DNA of 33,952 bases from an uncultured Clostridia bacterium (GCA_958436475.1 CAUBKG010000018.1:1-33952); one strand, 5' to 3'; numbered from the stretch's first letter, positions 22,201 to 30,483 are shown. Notes: a model not told the origin generated them from the sequence alone. Translations and numbers: made by a program.

Positions 22201-22473
22201 GCAAAGGGGAAAGCCGATAGGCTTTTGATTGCCTTTGCCCCGTAGGGGCCACTAGGCGCCCGGTCTGCCCTCTGCTCTGCGCGGCTTTTCCGGAGAGCCT
22301 CTTCGGCGGGCGGCCGGTGGCCGCCCCTACGAGAAGGCTCAATCTGTGCGGCTCGCATTCCGGAACCGCCGTAGGGGCGCCCAATGGGCGCCCGCTTTGC
22401 CCTATGCACTCCGGGCGGCTTTCCGCAGACCGGCAATTTTATTTTCGGCGGGCGGCCGGTGGCCGCCCCTACG
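22201..22473. repeat. Two tandem palindromic GC-rich repeat units between convergent genes
   Basis: Unit A 22241-22331 (91 nt) and unit B 22370-22473 (104 nt) both begin CGTAGGGGC and end with the same 30 bases (22302-22331 and 22444-22473), whose tail is GCCCCTACG. Each end is the inverse of the other, so each unit can fold back. A small hairpin at 22201-22238 precedes them, with inner stem AAAGCC/GGCTTT. No coding. Confidence 0.75.
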
Positions 22474-22474
22474 C

Positions 22475-22969
22475 TCAAAACGGAAACCAGCCTGGTCGCC
22501 CGCTCCCTTCCGCCAAATTGATGATAGCTTTCCGCTTCTGCTCGGCATAACACACGGTTTGATACGCGCCGCCACAAGGGCGCTTCACATAACAAACGAC
22601 GAGGTCGGAGCGGTCTACCATATAGCGGTTTCGCGTTTGGATGGCCGATTTGAAGTGGACGCCCGCCGCCTGCTCGCAGATTTCGATTTCATCGTAATAG
22701 CTTTCAAACGAGCTCACATTGCCCCGGTATTCCGCGGTTGGATAGGGCAGCACCAAAACGAGGAAGTTATTATCGTCCCGCCATTTTCGCTTGGCACGCA
22801 GCAGGCAGGAGGCAATCATCTGGTCGAACTCCCCGTTCCGCCCGACCAGGAATTCAAGGTACGGCTTCCCCGTAATGAGCTCCCCGACCAGCCTTTCCGC
22901 CCTTTCTTCCACCAGGGCAAAATCCTCCACCTGCCTGTGGCCGAAAAAACTAACCGTAAAAATCTCCAT
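22475..22969 (-). CDS. SLOG (DUF1273-like) family protein
   Basis: 164 aa. Start ATG 22969 (MEIFTVSFFGHRQVEDF) has GGGGGAAAG upstream; a start 33 bases earlier is possible. Seen: FFGHR at the N-terminus, LEFLVGRNGEFDQMIASCLL, the central YAIS-like region replaced by HFKSAIQTRNRYMVDRSDLVVCYV and the end GGAYQTVCYAEQKRKAIINLA, typical of small SLOG nucleotide-binding proteins of Firmicutes; function unknown. The stop TGA lies one base beyond repeat unit B, so the last roughly 10 residues (EGSGRPGWFPF) may be altered by that insertion. Confidence 0.82.
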   Translation of the reverse strand: MEIFTVSFFGHRQVEDFALVEERAERLVGELITGKPYLEFLVGRNGEFDQMIASCLLRAKRKWRDDNNFLVLVLPYPTAEYRGNVSSFESYYDEIEICEQAAGVHFKSAIQTRNRYMVDRSDLVVCYVKRPCGGAYQTVCYAEQKRKAIINLAEGSGRPGWFPF

Positions 22970-23053
22970 GCTTTCCCCCACAAAAAGCCGGGATGTTTTC
23001 AAAACATCCCGGTATTTTTCCGTTCCGGCTCATCCGGCCCCGAAATGAGCGGT

Positions 23054-23326
23054 TTATTTCTTTTCGAGCAGTCTGTCCGGAAATATGGAAGCGTTAATCA
23101 AATCGGCAGGATCGACTTTCAGCGCATCTGCTATATTAAAAAATATTTCTAAGGAAAACCCTTTTACAATCCCCGGCGCCTCGATTGCGCTGATAAGAGA
23201 ACGACTGACTTTTGCTTTCTCCGCCAGCATTTCTTGCGATAAGCCAAGCATTTTACGCAATGATGCAATAGCAATTCCCAATTGTATGAATCTATCACGA
23301 TTCTTAAATCCAACTTCATTGCCCAT
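23054..23326 (-). CDS. XRE-family transcriptional regulator
   Basis: 90 aa. An HTH_3 domain: LGIAIASLRKMLGLSQEMLAEKAKVSRSLISAIEAPG, then FSLEIFFNIADALKVDPADLI. ATG at 23326 is used; AGGTGAG is nine bases upstream. A TTG at 23347 would give seven more residues. No second domain, so probably a simple, ligand-independent repressor. It is leftward, 84 bp upstream of the SLOG gene, which it may control. Confidence 0.86.
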   Translation of the reverse strand: MGNEVGFKNRDRFIQLGIAIASLRKMLGLSQEMLAEKAKVSRSLISAIEAPGIVKGFSLEIFFNIADALKVDPADLINASIFPDRLLEKK

Positions 23327-23356
23327 TTCGTCATTCTCACCTGCCAATCTGTAACA

Positions 23357-23394
23357 ATTATACTATTTTCCTTTTTGAAATACTGTATACTGTA
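23357..23394 (-). promoter_or_regulatory. Promoter and possible operator of the XRE regulator
   Basis: Leftward TATAAT at 23357-23362 (ATTATA on +). The direct repeat TACTGTA/TACTGTA (23381-23394) overlaps the -35 position (23380-23385), which lacks a good -35 match. The place suits an autoregulatory operator; untested. Confidence 0.4.
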
Positions 23395-23439
23395 GTAAGC
23401 ACTTGACTGAATTAGTAAGTAGAAATCCAAAACAGCATA

Positions 23440-23477
23440 AAAAAAGCTCTGGCTGCAGCAGCAGCCAGAGCTTTTTT
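23440..23477 (-). terminator. Terminator of the aldo/keto reductase gene
   Basis: 17-bp perfect stem AAAAAAGCTCTGGCTGC/GCAGCCAGAGCTTTTTT with loop AGCA, ending near the reductase stop; works leftward. Confidence 0.9.
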
Positions 23478-23488
23478 GCTTGCTTCTT

Positions 23489-24481
23489 TTATTTCAGGAT
23501 TTCTTCAATGGCGGCAAGCTCTTCTTCGGAAAAATCGAGCCGGTCGAGCGCCTTCAGGTTCTCCTCAATCTGCGCAAGGCGCGAGGCCCCGATAATCACC
23601 GAGGTGACCGGGCCGCGCAGCACCCACGAAAGCGCCATCTGCGCCATGGTCTGCCCCCGCGCTTCGGCGATTTCGTTCAGGCGGCGCACCTTCTCGATTT
23701 TTTCCGCCGTGATCGCGTCCGCCGTGATGGCGCCGCCTCCCATGTGCTCCTTCGCAACGCGCGAATCGGCCGGGATGCCGTTCAGGTACTTGCCCGTGAG
23801 GAAGCCCTGCGCAAGGGGGCTGAACACGATGCAGCCCGCGCCCTCTTCCTCCAGCACGTTCAGCAGGCCGTTTTCAATCCAGCGGTCGAGCATGCTGTAA
23901 TTCGGCTGGTGAATCAGCAGGGGCACACCCTGCTCCTTCAGTATCTCCGCCGCGCGCTTCGTTTCCGCGGGGCCGTAGTTCGAAATGCCCACGTAAAGCG
24001 CCTTGCCCTGCTTCACACAGTCCGCCAGCGCGCCCATGGTTTCTTCCAGCGGCGTGTCCGGGTCATAACGGTGGGAATAATAAATGTCCACATAATCGAG
24101 CCCCATGCGCTTCAAGCTCTGGTCCAGAGAGGCAACGAGATATTTGCGCGAGCCGTATTCCCCATACGGCCCGGGATACATATAATACCCCGCCTTGGTG
24201 GAAATAATGAGCTCGTCCCGGTACGGGGCGAGGTCCTCCCGCAGCACGCGCCCGAAGGTCGTTTCCGCGCTGCCGTGCGGCGGCCCGTAATTGTTGGCGA
24301 GATCAAAATGCGTGATGCCGCTGTCAAACGCCGAAAGGATCATTTCCCGGCAGGTGAGGTAAGGCACATAGTCCCCAAAATTCTGCCACAGCCCGAGCGA
24401 CATGGCCGGCAGCTTCAGCCCGCTTTTCCCGCACCGGCGGTATGGCATGCGGTCGTACCGCGTTTCGTTGGCCGTATACAT
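23489..24481 (-). CDS. Aldo/keto reductase, YghZ/L-glyceraldehyde-3-phosphate reductase-like
   Basis: 330 aa NAD(P)H-dependent TIM-barrel reductase of the YghZ/AKR14 group. Seen: RCGKSGLKLPAMSLGLWQNF, the catalytic-site DLANNYG with Asp and Tyr, STKAGYYMYPGPYG with the Lys, YVDIYYSHRYD with the His, and the NADP-binding VIIGASRLAQIEENL near the C-terminus. The PGPYGEYGSRKYL insertion is a mark of this group. Ribosome site AGGAGT before the ATG. Possible substrate methylglyoxal or glyceraldehyde-3-phosphate; not determined. Alone in its unit. Confidence 0.9.
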   Translation of the reverse strand: MYTANETRYDRMPYRRCGKSGLKLPAMSLGLWQNFGDYVPYLTCREMILSAFDSGITHFDLANNYGPPHGSAETTFGRVLREDLAPYRDELIISTKAGYYMYPGPYGEYGSRKYLVASLDQSLKRMGLDYVDIYYSHRYDPDTPLEETMGALADCVKQGKALYVGISNYGPAETKRAAEILKEQGVPLLIHQPNYSMLDRWIENGLLNVLEEEGAGCIVFSPLAQGFLTGKYLNGIPADSRVAKEHMGGGAITADAITAEKIEKVRRLNEIAEARGQTMAQMALSWVLRGPVTSVIIGASRLAQIEENLKALDRLDFSEEELAAIEEILK

Positions 24482-24577
24482 GGTTGCAACACTCCTTTTT
24501 CACAAAACTGCTGTTACCGTTATCATACCCCGGCTGTTCGTTTTTGTAAATAACCGGCTGAAAATTAAATCGCACAT

Positions 24578-24605
24578 TGCAAATTCTCCTGAGATAGGGT
24601 AATAT
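24578..24605 (+). promoter_or_regulatory. Putative promoter of the 24640 gene
   Basis: TTGCAA (24578-24583), 16-nt spacer, TAATAT (24600-24605), 35 bases before the start. Confidence 0.5.
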
Positions 24606-24639
24606 ATTTTTATATTATTCTTTATCCGGAGGCAGCTCA

Positions 24640-25311
24640 ATGAAACTCGTATACAGCGGTCAGGCGATCGGGCTGTTGCCAATGCAGAATGGTGCGATTT
24701 TTGCCGCCAAGCAGAAATCGCTTGAACATAAAATCGTAATCTCCTATATGCTCTACCCGTTCGATTCCCTCAAAGCGTCCCCCTCCACCAAAAGCGTGTA
24801 CCTGCTTGCCAAATTCGGCAACCGCTTCCGGGAGATCGAACAGCAGCTCAACGGGTATATCAGCTGCAGCGCCGTGGCGCTTCCCGGCGGGAAACAGCTG
24901 ATCGTCTACCCCTCCGGCGCGGCCGGGCTGTTTGACCGGGAGGGCCGGGCCGAGCGCGGTTTTACCATGCAGCATGAGGGCAACGGGCCCACCGGCCTTT
25001 GTTTCCATAAGGGCGCCGTTTGGGCGGCATACCCCGAAGCGGGCGCCATCATTTCCTACGATCCCGAACGCTTCCGCCAAACAATGCGCCTCGGCGGCAG
25101 GCACACCGGCAATTTCGAAGCACCCGAATCCCTCACCTCGCTCGAAGACCGCCTCTTCGTCTGCAACGCGGGCAGCGGCCGCATTTCCTGCGTGGATACC
25201 GAAAAATACGATATCACCGGCTACGCCTCGTTCGAAGAGCCCGTGCACAAATTCCTCATGGTGGAAGGCCGCGGGATCGTGCTGCTCGATTCGGGCGTGT
25301 ACCGTCTGTAA
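24640..25311 (+). CDS. Short beta-propeller-like (YVTN/NHL-type) protein of unknown function
   Basis: 223 aa, no signal peptide or membrane segment. CGGAGG lies seven bases before the ATG. Repeated beta-strand and loop motifs are visible: VYLLAKFGNRFREI, AVALPGGKQLIVYPSGAAGLFDREG, GPTGLCFHKGAVWAAYPEAGAIISYDPE, SLTSLEDRLFVCNAGSGRISCVDTEKYDITG, FEEPVHKFLMVEGRGIVLLD. These look like four to five propeller-type repeats, short for a full six- or seven-bladed propeller. Family not recognised. Monocistronic, between its own promoter and the shared terminator at 25323. Confidence 0.72.
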   Translation: MKLVYSGQAIGLLPMQNGAIFAAKQKSLEHKIVISYMLYPFDSLKASPSTKSVYLLAKFGNRFREIEQQLNGYISCSAVALPGGKQLIVYPSGAAGLFDREGRAERGFTMQHEGNGPTGLCFHKGAVWAAYPEAGAIISYDPERFRQTMRLGGRHTGNFEAPESLTSLEDRLFVCNAGSGRISCVDTEKYDITGYASFEEPVHKFLMVEGRGIVLLDSGVYRL

Positions 25312-25322
25312 ATAAACGCTCA

Positions 25323-25359
25323 AAAAAAGGAACCTGCATATCCAGCAGGTTCCTTTTTT
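25323..25359. terminator. Bidirectional terminator between convergent genes
   Basis: Stem AAAAAAGGAACCTGC/GCAGGTTCCTTTTTT with loop ATATCCA. Serves the 24640 gene rightward and the exported cassette leftward. Confidence 0.9.
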
Positions 25360-25379
25360 GGCTTTTCGCCGAAAAAAAA

Positions 25380-26462
25380 TTATATTTTGAAAAAATAATA
25401 GCCTTCATCGTTTTGAAACACGATATATCCATAGCCGGTTATTGCAAAATTCACAGGATACGGGATATCCTCCATCGGCTTCAGCTCTTCCGATTCCAAA
25501 TCAAAGCTGTACAGCTTCTGCTCTTCTCTGTTAATAAAATATTCCGTTCCGGTTGCATCGATATTTGAACTGGGAACCTCAAAGTATTGGGCTTTTTCAA
25601 AGCTATCCAGCACCCTAAAATCACCGGCCTCTTTTTTCATAACACAAGAACGGAAAAGATCGTTTGTGGTAAAGAAAAAATATTCCCCGATCTTTTTCAT
25701 GCCATAAAAATAAGCATCCTTGGTATCCATATATTCCCGAATTCCCTTTGTAAGCGGTTCCTTTGAAAGGGGATTCCCCTGTAAATCATAGGAGCATATA
25801 TAGCTGTGCTGCGTCTGGTCGGGATACACCTGCGTTTCATATGTATAAATAATTTCATTCTCTATGCAGTATGTAGTTATGAATTCGCCCTCTGCGTTCT
25901 CCCCCTCTCTTCTTCCTTCCCTCACCTGCAGCTCTTCCAGGCCGTCCTTTCCAATCTCACCCAGCAGCAGGGAATAGCGCCAGCCTCCTGAGGGAAGCGG
26001 CTCCGGCTTGAACTGCACATATTGGCGTTCGTTTGCGGCGATATTATAAATAAGCGGCTGAAAATATTCGTCGGTAGAAAGAAGCCGCATCTCCTTCTTT
26101 ACGATGTCAAATTCATAATGTTTGTTTGGATTGCTCTCCTCATTTACTCCGCAGGACATGTATATCTTTCCGCTCGGGAATATCGCATAATGAGCTGAGT
26201 CCGCATTCCAATTGGCGATGGTTCCGATTTTTTCCTGCTTCCCGTTTTTCAGATCATACGTCCATACGGATCTGTCTGCGGTATCATTTAAATTGTCTTT
26301 ATCAACAAAATATGCCAGTTTGTTTTTCACAATGCCAAGCATTCCATCAATTTTGATTTCCAGCTTTTGTACCTTTTCTTTTTCCCCTCCGAATGGACCG
26401 CAGCCTGCCATAACCCCGGTCAAAAGCAGGCACGCCAATATGCCGCAAATTAACTTACGCAT
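25380..26462 (-). CDS. Propeller-like exported lipoprotein
   Basis: 360 aa. Signal peptide and lipobox MRKLICGILACLLLTGVMAGC, acylated Cys near residue 21. The mature part repeats patterns of the kind DKDNLNDTADRSVWTYDLKNGK..., YAIFPSGKIYMSCGVNEES, EYFFFTTNDLFRSCVMKK, TEYFINREEQKLYSFDLESEEL and FAITGYGYIVFQNDEGYYFFKI, a DUF5050/beta-propeller style. Third and last gene of the leftward exported cassette (lipoprotein, protease, this), 79 bases after the protease gene with a hairpin in the gap. It has no sequence relation to the third gene of the 4480 cassette. Function unknown. Confidence 0.8.
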   Translation of the reverse strand: MRKLICGILACLLLTGVMAGCGPFGGEKEKVQKLEIKIDGMLGIVKNKLAYFVDKDNLNDTADRSVWTYDLKNGKQEKIGTIANWNADSAHYAIFPSGKIYMSCGVNEESNPNKHYEFDIVKKEMRLLSTDEYFQPLIYNIAANERQYVQFKPEPLPSGGWRYSLLLGEIGKDGLEELQVREGRREGENAEGEFITTYCIENEIIYTYETQVYPDQTQHSYICSYDLQGNPLSKEPLTKGIREYMDTKDAYFYGMKKIGEYFFFTTNDLFRSCVMKKEAGDFRVLDSFEKAQYFEVPSSNIDATGTEYFINREEQKLYSFDLESEELKPMEDIPYPVNFAITGYGYIVFQNDEGYYFFKI

Positions 26463-26500
26463 TTTTGCTCCTTTCTGATTCTAAAATCTTATAACGCAAA

Positions 26501-26529
26501 GCAGCAGCCCGGTATTTACAGGTTGCTGC
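26501..26529 (-). terminator. Hairpin between the C39 protease and the lipoprotein gene
   Basis: GCAGCAGCC (26501-26509) pairs with GGTTGCTGC (26521-26529) around an 11-base loop, with one G-U. There is no T run, so it may attenuate read-through or protect the transcript end rather than stop it. Confidence 0.5.
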
Positions 26530-26541
26530 TAAAACCAAAAG

Positions 26542-27351
26542 CTAGCAAATAAATTCTCCGGCAGGATGAGCACGCGTTGAATTATATGCGATGGTTGAAA
26601 AAATAGGGTATTTTCCGCTGACAGCCGAAGGATAGACCCATGTATAATACGGATCCGTGACCTCAAACATCACGCGGGAACCCGATTTCTTAATTCCGGA
26701 AATATTCATATAATGGCCCTTGGAAGTATACGGCCATCCGGCATCCATTTTCACATGCAGAATAGGCGGCGCCGCCCAGTTGTTGATTGCCTTGCCCGCC
26801 ACCGTGATCATACTGGATTCCGAGGTGGGGTAAAGCCTCTGATACAGGTATCTCGTCTGGTAAGCATTGATGCAGCTTACAACCCTGGAGCCGTCTGTTC
26901 CGTTGCTGGAGGTCGTCCCCATAATGGAAGCAAGCGTGCTCTGGGATAGAGCACTGCCCTTAATATAGGCAATGGTTTGTCTGGCAGTGGCAGGGCCGCA
27001 AAAATATCTCGTCTCCTGCTTATAAAAAGGCACTGCCATGGTGCAATTATAAATATTATACGAGGACGCCGCGAGTGCCCCTGCCATTGCTTTTTGTTCC
27101 TGGGGGGCACCATTCATAATTTTTTCGGTTTCATCAATCTTGGCTAAAAACCTTGCTTTTTGCTCTGTTGTCAAGTCAGTCCGCTCCAGCACCGCTTGAC
27201 GGTCGCTTTCAAAGCTGGCTCGTTCCTCAACAATGGTACTGTCTCCTGTTAAGAAGGCCGATTCCGGGGCCGAAGCCTTCGCCGGGGAGTCCGGCATACC
27301 AACACACACAAGAAAAACAACCGCCAGAAAAAAAGATATTGCTTTGCTCAA
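26542..27351 (-). CDS. Secreted C39-like cysteine protease, TTG start
   Basis: 269 aa. Signal peptide MSKAISFFLAVVFLVCVGMP...AKA. A helical region (about 35-95, charged, EERASFESDRQAVLERTDLTTEQK) precedes a C39-type papain-like domain: Cys in YFCGPATARQTIAYI (about 118), His in KGHYMNISGI (about 213) and Asp in FEVTDPYY (about 233), the order Cys-His-Asp of Peptidase_C39_2. The gene begins with TTG; GGAGGG lies six bases upstream and no ATG fits. The protein probably cleaves peptide substrates outside the cell. Downstream of a DNRLRE lipoprotein by 22 bp, as the metalloprotease at 5851 is by 18 bp. Confidence 0.85.
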   Translation of the reverse strand: MSKAISFFLAVVFLVCVGMPDSPAKASAPESAFLTGDSTIVEERASFESDRQAVLERTDLTTEQKARFLAKIDETEKIMNGAPQEQKAMAGALAASSYNIYNCTMAVPFYKQETRYFCGPATARQTIAYIKGSALSQSTLASIMGTTSSNGTDGSRVVSCINAYQTRYLYQRLYPTSESSMITVAGKAINNWAAPPILHVKMDAGWPYTSKGHYMNISGIKKSGSRVMFEVTDPYYTWVYPSAVSGKYPIFSTIAYNSTRAHPAGEFIC

Positions 27352-27373
27352 AATACTCCCTCCAAAAAATTAT

Positions 27374-28702
27374 TTATGAATAAGCAAGTACAACGGCAAT
27401 GGGATAAAGGCTGTTGTCGGCAGTGGGAATGACAACACTCTTTTCACTGTTATCTGCCGAAATGCACACGCCGTATTCCGTAATTTTTAATACATCCTCC
27501 GCTAAGAACTGTTTATATAAATCCGTGATATCGATGTTATAATAGCCTGAATCATCCGGTCTTGCTTCGCCCAGCCGTACTCCCAACGGCGGACTAGTGC
27601 TTTGGGTCAACGTTACACTGCACCAAGACTCATTAACCAGACGCGCAGAGAGGGGCAAAGCTTCCCCACCCAAATGCTTAATTCTTAATTTCACACTTTG
27701 AATTTTCCGCGAATCAATATTCTCCGGCAGATTTGAGGTGGAAAAACGCACAAACAGGTTGGCGGATTCACGCGTACCGTTATTGCCAAGAAGTGAATAG
27801 CTTTTTAAATAAACATTTTTATTCTTCGAATTGGCTTCTGAATCAATAATTGCTTTTTCCGAGTATTTTTCAAAAGAACACACCAGCGTTGCCGGATATT
27901 TCATATCCTCATTTTCCGAAAAACAGCATTTGATCTTATACTGATTTTCCGTTACCCTTTCCGCTGACAAGGTATATTCATAAAAGGCGCCTGTCTGGTC
28001 TACTATTGCGCATGCCTGAAAAATATATTGGATCGAATCATTTTCATCTCCGGAAACAAACGGTACATAATATTCTGTTGGCTTTCCGATTGTTATGTAG
28101 TCGGTTGTTATTAAAAATTCAACGATATTTGCTTCGTCCGAATAATTGATGGGGATTTCCGTAAAGAAGCCGGTCAGCGAACTATAAAATGATATTTTCT
28201 TTTCACCCTCATAGACCAGCTGCTCCCGTTCCTCACCAAACGCATTCTCAGCCACTGTGACGCTGCCTTTGGCTTGATTTTCTCCTAAATAAGAAATATG
28301 AATCAGGTTGCCGTTGTCCATAATGCCGACAATCTCTTTTTCTGCATTTAAATCATCCGGAAAGAGCCATTTATGGCCAAGCGTGTTCAGCTGCTTCGAG
28401 TGCCCCGGAAACAGCCGGAGCCATTCGCTGGCGGTATTTTGTGGAGTAAAGGTCGCTTGGTTATTGCCTTGATCATAAACAGGATAAGCATAATAGTACG
28501 CAGCGTGCCCTTGTTTTGTTTCAAAGACCATGGTGTTTTCTTTACTGTTTGTTTCGTCTTTTTGTGTTATCCCCATATCCTGTATTTCACATTCAGATAA
28601 AATATGGGGATATTCCAAGCCTGAAACCGATGGGCTGCACGACGTGAAGAAAAAAAGTATATTAATGAATAACGCAAGTGAAATATAAAAACATTTCTTC
28701 AT
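27374..28702 (-). CDS. Exported lipoprotein with C-terminal DNRLRE-type domain, paralogue of the 4480 product
   Basis: 442 aa. Signal peptide with lipobox MKKCFYISLALFINILFFFTSC. Its second half aligns with the 4480 product: NKNVYLKSYSLLG against NKASAYLSSYSAVG; YNIDITDLYKQFLA against FRFDITDFVKACLR; TADNSLYPIAVVL against TSDHALYPPYIQI. Earlier parts match in outline (FYSSLTGFFTEIPI, then FE before the DNRLRE module). Its base composition is visibly more AT-rich than the aminoacyl-tRNA or ilv genes nearby. Promoter at 28736 and weak ribosome site AAGGAT. Leads a cassette with a secreted protease; surface binding role is inference. Confidence 0.8.
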   Translation of the reverse strand: MKKCFYISLALFINILFFFTSCSPSVSGLEYPHILSECEIQDMGITQKDETNSKENTMVFETKQGHAAYYYAYPVYDQGNNQATFTPQNTASEWLRLFPGHSKQLNTLGHKWLFPDDLNAEKEIVGIMDNGNLIHISYLGENQAKGSVTVAENAFGEEREQLVYEGEKKISFYSSLTGFFTEIPINYSDEANIVEFLITTDYITIGKPTEYYVPFVSGDENDSIQYIFQACAIVDQTGAFYEYTLSAERVTENQYKIKCCFSENEDMKYPATLVCSFEKYSEKAIIDSEANSKNKNVYLKSYSLLGNNGTRESANLFVRFSTSNLPENIDSRKIQSVKLRIKHLGGEALPLSARLVNESWCSVTLTQSTSPPLGVRLGEARPDDSGYYNIDITDLYKQFLAEDVLKITEYGVCISADNSEKSVVIPTADNSLYPIAVVLAYS

Positions 28703-28735
28703 CTTGTAATTTTATCCTTATTTTTGGTTTTTTTC

Positions 28736-28764
28736 ATAATACTATAATTATTCTAATTTGTAAA
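28736..28764 (-). promoter_or_regulatory. Promoter of the leftward exported cassette
   Basis: Leftward TTTACA (28759-28764) and TATTAT (28736-28741) with 17-nt spacer, 34 bases before the start at 28702. Confidence 0.75.
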
Positions 28765-28822
28765 GCAAATAAAAGCTGACACGCCGAAACACATAATATT
28801 TAATGCCCCCGGGGTTTACCCC

Positions 28823-28851
28823 TTGAAAAACCGGGTAAAATATGTTAGCAT
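28823..28851 (+). promoter_or_regulatory. Probable promoter of the aspS T-box operon
   Basis: TTGAAA (28823-28828), 17-nt spacer, TAGCAT (28846-28851). The -10 is weak; the leader begins close to 28858. Confidence 0.55.
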
Positions 28852-28857
28852 ACCTTT

Positions 28858-29138
28858 GAATCAAAAGCGTAAAACGGCTGAGAAAAAGAGAGTACCCCCG
28901 TGCAGAAACGCTTCAGGGAGCCGCCGCCAAAGACTGCAAGCGCGGCGCGTGGAGCCGGGGAGAAAAACACTTTGGAGCCGGCATTCCGAAAGAGGGGGGA
29001 GCCCTTCCGGTAGGCTTGTCCGTTCGGGCGCGCGTTAACCGCCCTCAAGTGGGTATTCTATACCAAGCAGGGTGGTACCGCGGGTTTCTTTTCAGAACTC
29101 GTCCCAAGGCACAATGTTTCGTGCTTTGGGGCTTTTTT
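28858..29138 (+). ncRNA. T-box riboswitch, apparent asparagine specifier AAC
   Basis: Stem I shows the AGAGAGTAC and CAGGGAG elements, a GACTGCAAG apical part and a specifier side GAGAAA-AAC-ACTTTGGAG, placing AAC (Asn) at 28966-28968 by alignment. A GAA lies four bases upstream (28962-28964). T-box GGTGGTACCGCGG has its UGG(U) bulge at 29073-29076. Terminator 29103-29130 (CCCAAGGCAC/GTGCTTTGGG) ends in TTTTTT. Uncharged tRNA-Asn would allow aspS-gatCAB expression. Fits tRNA-dependent Asn formation by the enzymes that follow. Confidence 0.85.
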
Positions 29139-29166
29139 ATTTTCCCATGAAAAAGGAGACACAGCC

Positions 29167-30483
29167 ATGGATAAAACACTCAAAAAGCTGGAAATCGAAG
29201 AGCTCGCCGCACAGCCGGAGGGCAGCGCCGTCCGCGTGGCGGGCACCGTCCACAACGTGCGCGATATGGGGGATTTCAGCTTCGTTATCCTCCGCAAGAA
29301 AGACGGCCTCGTCCAAACGGTCTATTCCAAAACGGAGGCCCCGGAAACAGACGCTTCCATGTTCCGCGAGGAATGCTGCGTGGACCTCTGCGCCGTCGTC
29401 CACAAGGAGCCCCGCGCGCCGGGCGGGTTCGAGCTCCGCATTACGGCAGGCGAGCTCCTTTCGAGCCCCGCCGAGCCTATGCCTATCTGCATCAATAAAC
29501 ACAAGGTCACCGCGTCTCTCGAAGCGAACCTCGCAGTGCGCCCGCTCGCCCTTCGCAACCCGCGCGAACGCGCCGTGTTCAAGCTCCAGGAAGCGCTGGT
29601 GCGCGGCTTCCGGGAATACCTGCAATCGGCGGGCTTCACCGAAATCCACACGCCGAAAATCGTTGCCGCAGGCGCGGAAGGCGGCTCCAACCTCTTCCGC
29701 ATCGATTATTTCGGCAGGAAGGCCTTCCTTGCCCAGAGCCCCCAGTTCTATAAGCAGATGATGGTGGGCGTGTTCGAGCGCGTGTTCGAGGTGGGCCCGG
29801 TGTTCCGCGCCGAAAAGCACTCCACTGCGCGCCATCTGAACGAATACACCGGCCTCGACTTCGAAATGGGCTTTATCGACGGCTTTGAAGACGTGATGCA
29901 GGTGGAAAACGACCTGCTCCGCTATACCATGGACCTCATCCGGGAGCAATACGCAAAATACGCAAAGGTCCTCGGCGTGAAAATCCCGGAGGTAGGCGAG
30001 ATTCCGCGCGTCCGGTTCGACGAGGCGAAGCAGCTCATCGCGGAAAAGTACAGCCATGTGATCCGCAACCCGTTCGACATGGAGCCGGAGGAGGAGCAGC
30101 TCATCGGCCGTTATTTCCAGGAGGAAAAGGGCTCCGATTTCGTGTTCGTAACCCATTACCCGAGCAAGAAGCGCCCCTTCTACGCTATGGACGATCCCGC
30201 CGACCCGCGCTATACGCTGAGCTTCGACCTGCTCTTCCGCGGCACCGAGATCACCACCGGCGGCCAGCGCATCCACGATTACGAGGAACAGGTCTCCAAG
30301 ATGCGGGCCAAGAAAATGGACCCCGCCGATTTTGAAAGCTACCTCATGATCCACAAGCACGGCATGCCCCCCCACGGCGGTCTCGGCATCGGGCTCGAGC
30401 GCCTGCTCACCCGTTTGCTGGATGAAAAGAACGTCCGCACGGCGAGCCTCTTCCCGCGCGACCTGCACCGCCTGGAGCCGTAA
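29167..30483 (+). CDS. aspS: Aspartyl-tRNA synthetase, archaeal-type, probably non-discriminating (AspRS2)
   Basis: 438 aa, shorter than the about 590-aa bacterial AspRS because it lacks the GAD insertion. OB-fold anticodon domain up to about residue 110, class II motif 2 VFRAEKHSTARHLNEYTGLD and motif 3 GLGIGLERLLTRLL. The T-box specifier is Asn and gatCAB follows, so it probably charges tRNA-Asn with Asp as well as tRNA-Asp, for amidation. His at about 29 (GTVHNVRDMG) and Pro at about 82 (KEPRAPGG) occur at positions where, as I recall, discriminating archaeal enzymes have Trp and Lys; this supports the non-discriminating form. AsnRS is less likely because of this context. Confidence 0.85.
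   Translation: MDKTLKKLEIEELAAQPEGSAVRVAGTVHNVRDMGDFSFVILRKKDGLVQTVYSKTEAPETDASMFREECCVDLCAVVHKEPRAPGGFELRITAGELLSSPAEPMPICINKHKVTASLEANLAVRPLALRNPRERAVFKLQEALVRGFREYLQSAGFTEIHTPKIVAAGAEGGSNLFRIDYFGRKAFLAQSPQFYKQMMVGVFERVFEVGPVFRAEKHSTARHLNEYTGLDFEMGFIDGFEDVMQVENDLLRYTMDLIREQYAKYAKVLGVKIPEVGEIPRVRFDEAKQLIAEKYSHVIRNPFDMEPEEEQLIGRYFQEEKGSDFVFVTHYPSKKRPFYAMDDPADPRYTLSFDLLFRGTEITTGGQRIHDYEEQVSKMRAKKMDPADFESYLMIHKHGMPPHGGLGIGLERLLTRLLDEKNVRTASLFPRDLHRLEP

Noticed and set aside
29137..30468. 443-residue leftward frame antisense to aspS
   Set aside because: Shadow frame; aspS has all class II motifs in the other direction.
29167..30483. Asparaginyl-tRNA synthetase instead of AspRS
   Set aside because: The T-box specifier is Asn, which could suggest AsnRS, but RHLNEYTGLD, the length and gatCAB next door fit archaeal-type AspRS better.
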